Assembly: GCA_965221605.1 (NCBI GenBank)
Contig: CBDCSK010000009.1
Location: forward strand, 124,001 to 188,000
Direction of reading: 5' to 3'
Source of the DNA: Aldehydirespirator sp965221605
GTDB lineage: Bacteria; Actinomycetota; Acidimicrobiia; Acidimicrobiales; Aldehydirespiratoraceae
Length of the DNA stretch: 64,000 nt
The notes below the pieces were generated by a model that saw only the letters and a program-made list of their open reading frames with translations, did no database searches and had not been told where the DNA came from. The stretch's first letter is position 1, and every line of letters begins with the position of its first letter. Of this stretch, positions 29,413 to 36,970 are shown one piece after another. The position numbers and the translations under genes are program-made.

Positions 29413-30396
29413 ATGACCACCCGGGTCCTCTCCGGCATCCAGCCCAGCGGCGACCTGCACCTCGGCAACTACCTGGGGGCGATCCGCAACTGGGCCAGGA
29501 TCCAGCACACCGCCGACGCCTTCCACCCGGTGGTCGACCTCCATGCGGTCACCGTGCCCCAGAAGCCCGGCGAGCTCGGCAAGGCGACCCTGCGCATGTC
29601 GCAGATGCTCATGGCGGGCGGGCTTGACCCAGAGGTCTGCACGATCTTCGTCCAGAGCCACGTGCGCGAGCACACCGAGTGCGCCTGGCTGCTGGAGTGC
29701 ACGGTGTCGTTCGGCGAGCTCAGCCGCATGACCCAGTTCAAGGACAAGTCGCACCAGCAGGAGTTCATCTCGGCCGGGCTGTTCACCTATCCCGCGCTCC
29801 AGGCGGCCGACATCCTGCTCTACGACGCCGACGAGGTCCCGGTAGGGGACGACCAGCGCCAGCACATCGAGCTCACCCGCGACATCGCCGACCGGTTCAA
29901 CTCCCGCTACGGCCCCACCTTCAAGCCGCCGGAGGCGGTCGTGCCCGCGGCCGGGGCCCGGGTGATGGACCTCCAGCACCCCACCAACAAGATGTCGAAG
30001 TCGCTGGACTCGCCCCGCGGCACCGTGGACCTTCTCGACGATCCGGCCGACGTGGTCCGCAAGATCAAGGCCGCGGTCACCGACAGCGAGTCCGAGGTCC
30101 GCTACGACGTGGAGGCCAAGCCCGGAGTGTCGAACCTGCTGTCCATCCTGGGAGCCGCCACCGGCCGGACGCCGGAGGCGGCCGCCGAGGGCTACTCGAT
30201 GTACGGGCCCCTCAAGGCCGACACCGCCGAGGCGGTGGTCGAGTTGCTGCGCCCCATCCAGGCCCGCTTCGCCGAACTCGAAGCCGACCCCGCCGAGACC
30301 GCCCGGCTGCTGGCGATCGGCGCCGACAAGGCCCGCGCCATAGCGTCGGTCACCCTGGAGCGGGCCCGCACCAACATCGGCCTGCTGACCCCCTAG
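29413..30396 (+). CDS. trpS: Tryptophanyl-tRNA synthetase
   Basis: Class I aminoacyl-tRNA synthetase; 327 residues, full length. The HIGH-type signature is HLGN at 16-19 and the KMSKS loop is exact at about 193-197. It is divergent from scpA. Its last 217 bases have a second, about 95% identical copy at 30983-31199. Confidence 0.97.
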   Translation: MTTRVLSGIQPSGDLHLGNYLGAIRNWARIQHTADAFHPVVDLHAVTVPQKPGELGKATLRMSQMLMAGGLDPEVCTIFVQSHVREHTECAWLLECTVSFGELSRMTQFKDKSHQQEFISAGLFTYPALQAADILLYDADEVPVGDDQRQHIELTRDIADRFNSRYGPTFKPPEAVVPAAGARVMDLQHPTNKMSKSLDSPRGTVDLLDDPADVVRKIKAAVTDSESEVRYDVEAKPGVSNLLSILGAATGRTPEAAAEGYSMYGPLKADTAEAVVELLRPIQARFAELEADPAETARLLAIGADKARAIASVTLERARTNIGLLTP

Positions 30397-30411
30397 AGAG
30401 CGGCGCGTCCG

Positions 30412-30434
30412 GGTCGGAGGATCAGCCTCCGACC
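30412..30434. terminator. Perfect 9-bp stem hairpin between convergent genes
   Basis: GGTCGGAGG, a 5-base loop and CCTCCGACC follow the trpS stop by 15 bases and include the stop codon of the opposing small coiled-coil gene. No T-run is present. The placement suggests a shared, bidirectional terminator. Confidence 0.5.
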
Positions 30435-30766
30435 GGCCCGGCGAGCAGTGCGATCCAGATGGAGATGGTGGCCAGAACGACGGTGGACACAGTGATGTAC
30501 AGGTGCCTGGCCTGGCTCTTGGCCAGCTCGGCGTGGCTATCGGCGTGGGCGACCTTGATATCGGCGAGGGCGTCGGTGACGGCAACCCTGAACTCCGCGA
30601 GGGCGGTGGTGAATGTGGCCGCGAGGACCTGGAGGTCCGCCTTGGTGGCCATGGTGTCCCAACCGCCAGGAGGCAGTTGCTGCATAAGGGTCTCTGCGTC
30701 GTCTGTGCCCATCAGTTCCGCCAGCGTGTTGAACAGCGAAGCTCGCTCTGCTTGGGTCGTCGCCAC
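30422..30766 (-). CDS. Small coiled-coil protein with C-terminal membrane anchor
   Basis: A 114-residue protein: an N-terminal helical module with LxxxLAELMG and LPPGGWDTMATKADLQ, a predicted coiled coil (about 45-90) and one transmembrane helix near the C-terminus (ITVSTVVLATISIWIALLAG). It resembles small actinobacterial proteins annotated as CCDC90/DUF1640-like. Function unknown. It lies in the spacer between trpS and the duplicated fragments; 30767-30921 upstream of it is AT-rich and holds no gene. Confidence 0.65.
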   Translation of the reverse strand: MATTQAERASLFNTLAELMGTDDAETLMQQLPPGGWDTMATKADLQVLAATFTTALAEFRVAVTDALADIKVAHADSHAELAKSQARHLYITVSTVVLATISIWIALLAGPVGG

Positions 30767-30921
30767 TTCGGGCCTCCCGTCTACTCGTCTCGACTAGCGG
30801 GAGCCGTCAAAGGCTCCGATCCTGCCCGGAACGGCGGGCCGTACCAGGCCAGCTAATATAATAGCAGCAAACTACTGTAACTTTAATGAACTTGAGATAA
30901 ATTCAGTCACCGACCACAAAG

Positions 30922-30981
30922 GCGCGGGGGTGGCCGGCCCGGTAGACGGCCCGCAGGCGCTCCGTCGACACCCTGGTGTAG
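30922..30981 (-). pseudogene. 60 bp fragment of the xerD 3' end
   Basis: These 60 bases match xerD positions 39359-39418 with one visible mismatch and in the same orientation. Reading past the matching part, the fragment would end in a different C-terminus (H-P-R-A-F-V-V-G-D) from the resident xerD (H-P-R-A-V-A-P), so it may derive from another xerD allele. It is fused directly to a trpS fragment. Confidence 0.85.
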
Positions 30982-30982
30982 A

Positions 30983-31199
30983 GGCCGCCGAAGGCTACTC
31001 GATGTACGGGCCCCTCAAGGCGGACACCGCCGAGGCGCTCGTCGAGCTGCTGCGCCCCATCCAGGCCCGCTTCGCCGAACTCGAAGCCGACCCCGCCGAG
31101 ACCGCCCGGCTGCTGGCGATCGGCGACGACAAGGCCCGAGCCATAGCGTCGGTCACCCTGGAGCGAGCCCGCACCAACATCGGCCTCCTATCCCCCTAG
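30983..31199 (+). pseudogene. 217 bp fragment of the trpS 3' end
   Basis: Matches trpS 30180-30396, including the stop codon. I count about a dozen differences, and about two thirds of the affected codons are synonymous, as expected if the copy diverged while still part of a working trpS. It encodes only the last 72 or so residues and has no catalytic motifs. It abuts the xerD fragment at 30981, forming an xerD'-trpS' junction. Confidence 0.88.
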
Positions 31200-31261
31200 C
31201 CGCCCCGCAGGGCCGGGGAACAAGGAAGAACGATCCTCCTCGGACCGAATTCGAAAGAGTC

Positions 31262-31506
31262 TCACGCGGTTTCCTGGTCAGGACGGGCGGGCTCCGTCAC
31301 CAGCCAATCGAAAGGTACTCCTTTGAGGCGTCTGTCGTTTAGATGGCCGGCCAAGTCAGGGAACACGCGCGGGTAGCCGCCGTCGCGCAGTTGCTTGAAC
31401 TCCTTGGCCGGGTCTAGGTGGAGGTTGATGCCACCCCAGAAGTGCAAGGTGTACTCCGAGCCGTGCTCCTGGGCCCGTTCATACTCGTTGCGAGAGAGGT
31501 GAAACC
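31262..31506 (-). pseudogene. 3' part of the IS-interrupted DUF3883 gene
   Basis: Encodes the C-terminal end of the DUF3883 protein: F-H-L-S-R-N-E-Y-E-R-A, then LHFWGG, and a tail ending R-P-D-Q-E-T-A before TGA. The LSRNEYERA segment is the typical DUF3883 continuation after the E-x-K motif. This part has no start of its own and is cut off from its 5' part (32929-33640) by the ISL3 element. Joining 31506 to 32929 keeps the frame and gives 957 bases (318 codons plus stop). Confidence 0.9.
31499..31506. repeat. Left target-site duplication of the ISL3 element
   Basis: GTGAAACC, identical to 32921-32928. Eight bases is the usual duplication size for ISL3-family insertions. Confidence 0.93.
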
Positions 31507-32920
31507 GCCTCTTCGCGTTTGAGGGTGGAGTAGGGGCGGCAGGGGTCCGCGGCTGAACGCGAGGGATCCCCCAGAATCGGCGCCGCCAAGGCAGCCGAAG
31601 AACTGGAGGATCCCTGTGGAATGCGACCCTACGCGCGTCTGTGAGCGGCTGGTGGGACTCGGCGACGTCGAGGTGCTCGGCGTCGACGACGAGTCCGGCG
31701 AGCCGCTGAGAGTGCACATCCGCAGACGGACGTCGAGACCGGACTGTGAGGTCTGTGGCGGGCCGTTGTGGTCCAACGGGGAGCGGGAGGTGGAGCTGGT
31801 GGATCTCCCGGCGTTCGGGCGGCCTGCTCGGCTGGTGCAGCAGGCGGCGGTGGCGCTGCGGACAGCCGCGGTGCCCGGTGGGCGCCGTCACCGAGCAGGC
31901 TCCTGAGATCGCGCCGCCGCGCGAGAAGCTGACCGCCCGGGCGGGGCGCTGGGCGACGCGCCAGGCCGGCAGGGCGCGCCCCGTCGACGAGGTCGCCGCA
32001 GAACTGGGATGCAGCTGGCACCCGGCGAACGAGTCGGTGCGGCGCTGGGGCTCAGCGCTGCTCGACGCCGACACCGAGCGGATCTCAGATGTCGAGGCTC
32101 TGGGACTGGATGAGACCTTGATGGGCCGCCGGGGCCGGTTCAAAGACAAGGCCTGGCCCCGCCAGCATCGTCGACGTCGGCCGGGGCCAGCTGCTCGACA
32201 TAGTCCCGGGCCGCACCGCCAAAGCGCCCACCGAGTGGCTGCTGGGCCGGCCCCGCGAATGGCTCGATGAGATCCGCTGGGCGGTGCTGGACCTCTCGGG
32301 CCCGTATCGGGCCGCGTTCGACACCGCGATACCCGACGCCGGCCAGGTCGCGGACCCCTTCCACGTCGTGCGGCTCGGCAACGACGCCATCGACGAGGTC
32401 CGCCGCAGAGTCCAGAACCAGACCCTCGGGCACCGCGGCCACAAGCACGACCCGCTGTATCGGGCCCGCAAACTGCTCGTGTCGGCGTCTGAGAACATCA
32501 CCGACTCCGGCCGGGTCCGGCTGCGGGGCCTGCTCGACGCGGGCGACCCCTACGGCGAGGTCCGCGACGCCTGGCACGCCAAGGAGACCCTGCGCTCGAT
32601 CTATGACATCGACGACGCCAAGGTGGGCGCCGCGACCGTGGCCCAGCTCGGCTCTGACCTCCAGGACCCCGGCCTGCCCCCGGAGATCAACCGGCTCGGC
32701 CGCACCATCTCCACCTGGCGCACCCAGATCGCCAACTGGCACGCCGCCAGAGTCACCAACGCCGCCACCGAGGCCGCCAACAACCTCATCAAACGCGTCA
32801 AACGCGCCGCGTTCGGGTTCACCAACTTCACCAACTACCGCATCCGGGCCCTGCTCTACGCCGGCAAGCCTGACTGGGCGCTGCTCGACACCCTCACTCC
32901 ACCCTAAAACGCGAAGAGCC
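31507..32920 (+). mobile_element. ISL3-family insertion sequence, 1414 bp
   Basis: The element is bounded by 25 bp inverted repeats at 31507-31531 and 32896-32920 that agree at 23 of 25 positions (ends GCCTCTTCGCG and GGCTCTTCGCG) and by the 8 bp direct duplication GTGAAACC. It carries one transposase gene that is broken by two frameshifts. It interrupts a DUF3883 gene of the defence cassette. Intact ends and duplication mean the insertion boundaries are unambiguous, although the element itself is probably no longer autonomous. Confidence 0.93.
31616..32907 (+). pseudogene. ISL3-family transposase, two frameshifts
   Basis: The coding sequence runs through three frames. Frame 1 (31616 to about 31870) has the N-terminal zinc finger with CEVCGGPLW. 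Frame 2 (about 31870-32155) has the helix-turn-helix DEVAAELGCSWH and LGLDETLMGRRG. Frame 3 (about 32165-32907) has VGRGQLLDIV, the DDE-type core with VLDLSG and DPFHVV, and TEAANNLIKRVKR carrying the last acidic residue. Both shifts are in the same direction. Without correction no full-length transposase (about 430 residues) can be made. Programmed frameshifting is not a known feature of ISL3, so decay or sequence error is more likely. Confidence 0.88.
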
Positions 32921-32928
32921 GTGAAACC
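32921..32928. repeat. Right target-site duplication of the ISL3 element
   Basis: GTGAAACC, identical to 31499-31506, immediately after the right inverted repeat. Confidence 0.93.
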
Positions 32929-33640
32929 TGACATCCTTCCCCACGCTCGCTTTGACCTCAACCCTCTCTAGCTGGCCACTCGAACGATCCTCTATGTCAT
33001 GTCCAAGCGTCTCATCGTCCGCAGCGACCCATAGAACATCCTCGGGTCGTGACGCGTTGTGCCTAAGGAACTGGAAGCTGTACGCCTCCCCCCGTTTGCC
33101 GATCGTTAGGCGCGCATCTTGGGCGGCAGGCGTCACTGACGGGATGAGGCTCCAGGGGGAATCGATCTCGACAAGGAGCTCTCCGCCAACGACTACTTCA
33201 GCCTCAGAGACCACCGAGGGCCAGACTTGAAGGACGCCGACCAACTGTGGAGCGACCTCCCGAGCGCGTTCTGTGTCGCAGGAAAGGCTCGTGGCGCCCT
33301 TGGTCAAGACGGTGAGAAGCTGGCGGATCTGATCGTGAAGCCAGCCTCGTCGGATGAGCGTCATCGCCAGTTCCTGCCGGCTGCGGTCGGCGTTCATCTG
33401 GATGATCCGTTCGCCCTGTCGGGTTCGGTAGACACGCTTGGCTTGAAGCTGAGCGAGTCCAGATCGAATAAGCACATCGAGCAGGTCGTCGATCTCGTTG
33501 CGAGGTCCTCCGCATGCCGGCCACAGCACACGGGCAGCGTTTGCTTGAGCGAATCCGGGCGCCCGTGGGTCTAGTCCTTCGAGCACGGATTGGAGACGGC
33601 GTACGCGTGAGGCGGTGAACCAATCGCTGCGGCTCGTCAT
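32929..33640 (-). pseudogene. 5' part of the IS-interrupted DUF3883 (PD-(D/E)XK-like) gene
   Basis: The first 237 codons of a protein whose C-terminal part is DUF3883 (NO VEIN C-terminal-like): IGKRGEAYSFQFL, then GHDIED (Asp215) and VEVKAS (Glu228-Val-Lys230). This spacing fits a PD-(D/E)XK nuclease-type core (inference). The N-terminal half looks like helical, winged-helix-type DNA-binding sequence (S-D-W-F-T-A-S-R-V-R-R-L). Translation now reads into the ISL3 end and stops after eight foreign residues. It is the last gene of the methylase-ParB-SNF2 operon, 5 bases after the helicase, and would be the likely nuclease component. Confidence 0.85.
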
Positions 33641-33645
33641 GGCAC

Positions 33646-35598
33646 CTATTCGCCGAGGAGGTATCGAAGGAGCGCTGAGAGGTCGTCGTCTGTTCCTTCG
33701 GGCCGGCTGAGTTCATAGACCGATGGGTGCAACTCAGCTCCTTGGAGAACCTCCTCCATTGCGTCACGCTTTCGAGTCAATGACGTGTCGACAAGGTGGT
33801 CGATCGTTGGTTGAGCATCGTGGGTCGCCATGAGGAGATGGATCGTTACATCTGCGCCGGGCGGGAGGCCGAGGCGATGGATGCGGTCGATCGATTGCAG
33901 GTACAGCGCGGCGTCGTAGGTCCGGTCGAGGTAGATGGCGTCGTGACAGGCGTGGTGGAGCGAGATCGACTCGGAGCATGACGCCGGGTTGGTGATGAAC
34001 ACGGCCGGGCCGACGTGGGTCAGGAAGTGGTGGAGGACCTGCTCGCGGGTCTCGTCGAGGTCGTCGTACTTGGACCTCGTGCTTCCATCGTCGACAGGAA
34101 CTCGCCCGTCGATTTGGTAGCACGCAACCCCGAGTTCGTGTTCGAGGTACCGGCGCCACTGGTCGAGGTTGGCGACGAAGTTGCTCCAACACACGACCTT
34201 CCGGCCAGCGCCAACGATGTCGGCTACGAGTTCGGTCGCGCGGACGTACTTCGAGGGAACCTCTGCGTTTGAGAAGCGCGCGAGGCGGTCCATGAGCGTC
34301 GGGCTGTCGGCCGGCACCCGCGGCGTGTCGTAGAGCTCGTCGTGGCGGTTGAGCAGGTCCGGGTTGGCGGCGGCTTGGAGGAGGCGAATGGGTCGCGCTC
34401 TGCGAAGCGCGTTCAGCTTCTCCTCCCAGCTGGGGGCGTCGGCGAGCGTTCGCCGGAAGCGGCCCGCGATCAGGTCGTAGATGTCGGCTTCAGTCCCGTC
34501 GAGCTCGACCTCGTGAGTCTTGATCGTGTATGGCGGGAGGCCGAGATCGGACTTGGGGGTCCGGATCGTGAATGGAGCGATCTCGGCTCGAAGCCTGGGG
34601 AAGTCTGCGTCGGCTCGCTGCTCGAACTCGTCTGCCGTTCCGGTGAGCTGTCCGTCCGGCCAGATGATGTTCAGTTGGCTGTACAGGTCGAGGGGGCTCC
34701 GCGGCATTGGGGTGCCGGAGAGGGTGATGCGAGTCTTGCAGCGCTTGGCGATGGCGATGAGAGCTGGAGCCCAGCTGCCGCCGCGGAATCGCTTGGCTCG
34801 GTGTGACTCATCGACAATGAGCATGACGTTGAGGCGTTCGGCGATGTCGAAGATCTGCTGCTGGTCCGCTGTTGCTGCTTGGTATCCGACGAGGAGCATG
34901 GAGCCGGAGCGGGCTCGGCCGTACAGCTCTGCACGCTGATCCTGCGTGCCTCGTACTCGTGTGACCCTCAGCTTGTCTGGGAGCGCCGCGTGTGTCTCGG
35001 TTTCCCATGGCTCGAAGCATGCGAGCGGCCCGACGACGAGGACGAGGTCCACTGTGCCGGCAGCCATGTGGCTGGCAGCGACCGCCAGCGCCGTGGTGGT
35101 CTTGCCAGAGCCGGGGACCGAGAAGTTGGCCGAGTTCCCCGCCGTGAGTGCATGGGTCGCGCCGCTGCGCTGATGATCCCGCAGCCTGCGGGTATCACTC
35201 CAGCCGAATTGGCGGAGGGTCTCCTCAAGCTCGGCAGCGGTGACGGCGACCTTGCCGGCCTTCCATTCTCGGGCGGCGGCCGCAGTTCTCTCGAAGCTGT
35301 GCCGCCTTTCGAGGGCAAGCTCAATGTCGCGGGCAACCAGTTCGTCGCGGTCAGGAGTCCAGCCGCGTTGGTTGATGTAGCTGTCGACTCGCAGGACGAG
35401 TTGTGCCGTTGGCTGATTTCGGGCTGAGATCCTCCACCCGGCGGTTGTCTTCTTGCCGCCGAGGATTGTGCTGAAGAACCTGCGGGATCGTCTGTCGTGC
35501 AGTTCCGCTGTGCCTTCGAGCACCAGGTCTCGGCCGTCGAGACGGAGTTCGACGACCGCGCCGCTCACCTCAAGTGATCCGTGTGCTCGTCGACCCAT
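33646..35598 (-). CDS. SNF2-family DEAD/DEAH helicase (defence cassette)
   Basis: A 650-residue superfamily 2 protein. The N-terminal ~140 residues are not recognised. The ATPase core has Walker A VPGSGKTT at 161-168, DESH at 263-266, motif III SGTPMPRSPLDLYSQ, and the C-terminal lobe with VVCWSNF, ITNPASCSESISLHHA and the arginine-finger region QSIDRIHRLG. It probably translocates on duplex DNA. The ATG at 35598 lies within the last 34 bases of the ParB-like gene, so the two are coupled. Like its neighbours it is visibly less GC-rich than the core genes around it. Confidence 0.85.
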   Translation of the reverse strand: MGRRAHGSLEVSGAVVELRLDGRDLVLEGTAELHDRRSRRFFSTILGGKKTTAGWRISARNQPTAQLVLRVDSYINQRGWTPDRDELVARDIELALERRHSFERTAAAAREWKAGKVAVTAAELEETLRQFGWSDTRRLRDHQRSGATHALTAGNSANFSVPGSGKTTTALAVAASHMAAGTVDLVLVVGPLACFEPWETETHAALPDKLRVTRVRGTQDQRAELYGRARSGSMLLVGYQAATADQQQIFDIAERLNVMLIVDESHRAKRFRGGSWAPALIAIAKRCKTRITLSGTPMPRSPLDLYSQLNIIWPDGQLTGTADEFEQRADADFPRLRAEIAPFTIRTPKSDLGLPPYTIKTHEVELDGTEADIYDLIAGRFRRTLADAPSWEEKLNALRRARPIRLLQAAANPDLLNRHDELYDTPRVPADSPTLMDRLARFSNAEVPSKYVRATELVADIVGAGRKVVCWSNFVANLDQWRRYLEHELGVACYQIDGRVPVDDGSTRSKYDDLDETREQVLHHFLTHVGPAVFITNPASCSESISLHHACHDAIYLDRTYDAALYLQSIDRIHRLGLPPGADVTIHLLMATHDAQPTIDHLVDTSLTRKRDAMEEVLQGAELHPSVYELSRPEGTDDDLSALLRYLLGE

Positions 35599-36959
35599 GT
35601 CTGGATGTGGGCCAACTGGTCGTCGATCCCGGCTACGCCAGCCGCACGGGCATCCTTGAGGAGGTCTCGGTTCTCCGACGCGAGTGCCTCCAGGCGGTTG
35701 ATGACTTCAGCGAGGAGCTTCAGCACGTCCGTTCCTTGACTTGCCTTGAAGCCATCGAGCTGGGAGTCGAAGCTTCGTCGAACGTTCTCAGCCGGCTCAT
35801 AGTCGGGCATGTTGGGACCTGGAGGCTCCGAGTCGGCGTCGTCGTTTTCATAGGGATCGCCGGTGACGTCAGGCGCAGCACCCTCATCGGAATCGTCGAT
35901 GACGTCAGCCTCATCGTCAACAGCATCCCGTAGGTCCGGCTCGTGGAGTGGATGGCTTCCGGGCGCTGGCTCCCAGCCGGCTTCTGCCTCGCGAATCTCC
36001 GCTACGAGGGCATCGAAGCGACTGCGGTCCTTGACGAACATCTTTCTGATGTCCCGTATGTCTCCGTGAGGGATACCGCTGCGTATCGCGGCGAAACAAA
36101 CCTCGAGCATGTCTTCTTCTCGGTTTGGAGCGAGTCTCTGGACTTGGCGCATTGCCTTGCCTACATCGCGGAATCGTTCGATCTGGCGTAGTAGCAACTC
36201 GTAGGCTTCGGCCTGGTCGAGATCGTCCAGGAATGCATCCATGTACTTGATGGCATAGAGCTGCGTGACGGCGTAGTTCTTGTTGTTCCCGATGAGGCCT
36301 CGAAGTTCGCCAGCTACGCGATCGATACTGGAAGCATCGCCCCAGTCGATCGTGCTGGCCTCAGCTGCGTCGCGGATCGCGAGGAGGAGGTTGATGTCGG
36401 TGTAACGGACCTTGTAATCCTCGGTGAGTTGTTCGTGTTGTTCCATCCGGAACAGCGTGAGTTCGTCGATGTCATCGCCGATTTCGACGACCTGTACCCA
36501 GGTATTGCCGTCCTCGCCGTGCTTTCGCCGCCGTCGGCGCATCATCGCGAGCCGTCGGTTCCCGTTGTGCGCGACGCCGTCGGGTCGGATCCAGAAGGGC
36601 CGCTCCTGTCCACGATTTAGCCAGTCGATCTCAAGTGCCACCGTGTCCTTGCTGGGCTTGCCAACAACTTGGCCATTCTCGACTCGCCGGCTTGCGGCCG
36701 AGTCAAGCAGGATGGACTCGAGGCTCAGGGCGTCGACTTCCCGATTCTCCGGATCGAGGGTCAAGCCTCCGAGCTTCGCTTCAAAGTACTTTCGCTCGGC
36801 AGCGAAACGACGATTCTCGACATTGAGAACGAGCAGGTCCAGAGGCACTCGCCAGACCTTGAATGATCTCCAGGCATCGGCAATCCAGAGCTGTTCTTCG
36901 GGCCGGTCAGCCCGTTGACGCTGAGCTCTAATCGCGGCGGTACGTTCGGTGGCGTCCAT
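35565..36959 (-). CDS. ParB/Srx-like domain protein (defence cassette)
   Basis: A 464-residue protein. Residues ~36-140 look like the ParB N-terminal (sulfiredoxin-like) fold, with NVENRR at 46-51 and a GxxR-type box in HNGNRRLAM at 131-139. A long helical middle region (about 180-330) may be a recognition domain. It is followed by a strongly acidic, probably disordered linker (about 355-405) and a C-terminal coiled coil. ParB-like folds bind or cut DNA and can hydrolyse CTP; which applies here is unknown. It sits 11 bases after the methylase gene and overlaps the helicase gene. It is not the chromosomal parB, since no parA or parS was seen. Confidence 0.7.
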   Translation of the reverse strand: MDATERTAAIRAQRQRADRPEEQLWIADAWRSFKVWRVPLDLLVLNVENRRFAAERKYFEAKLGGLTLDPENREVDALSLESILLDSAASRRVENGQVVGKPSKDTVALEIDWLNRGQERPFWIRPDGVAHNGNRRLAMMRRRRRKHGEDGNTWVQVVEIGDDIDELTLFRMEQHEQLTEDYKVRYTDINLLLAIRDAAEASTIDWGDASSIDRVAGELRGLIGNNKNYAVTQLYAIKYMDAFLDDLDQAEAYELLLRQIERFRDVGKAMRQVQRLAPNREEDMLEVCFAAIRSGIPHGDIRDIRKMFVKDRSRFDALVAEIREAEAGWEPAPGSHPLHEPDLRDAVDDEADVIDDSDEGAAPDVTGDPYENDDADSEPPGPNMPDYEPAENVRRSFDSQLDGFKASQGTDVLKLLAEVINRLEALASENRDLLKDARAAGVAGIDDQLAHIQTWVDEHTDHLR

Positions 36960-36970
36960 TGTGCTCCCAA

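Noticed and set aside
28591..30585. A 664-codon open frame covering scpA and the antisense of trpS
   Set aside because: Only the last 262 codons match ScpA; the upstream part is antisense to the well-supported trpS gene.
30930..31199. An 89-residue gene with a plausible start
   Set aside because: It is the chimeric xerD'-trpS' fragment; the only recognisable part is the last 72 residues of TrpS without catalytic motifs.
35565..36959. ParB-like gene as the chromosome-partition parB
   Set aside because: No parA, no parS-like palindrome, no typical ParB HTH layout, and it is embedded between a methylase and a helicase.
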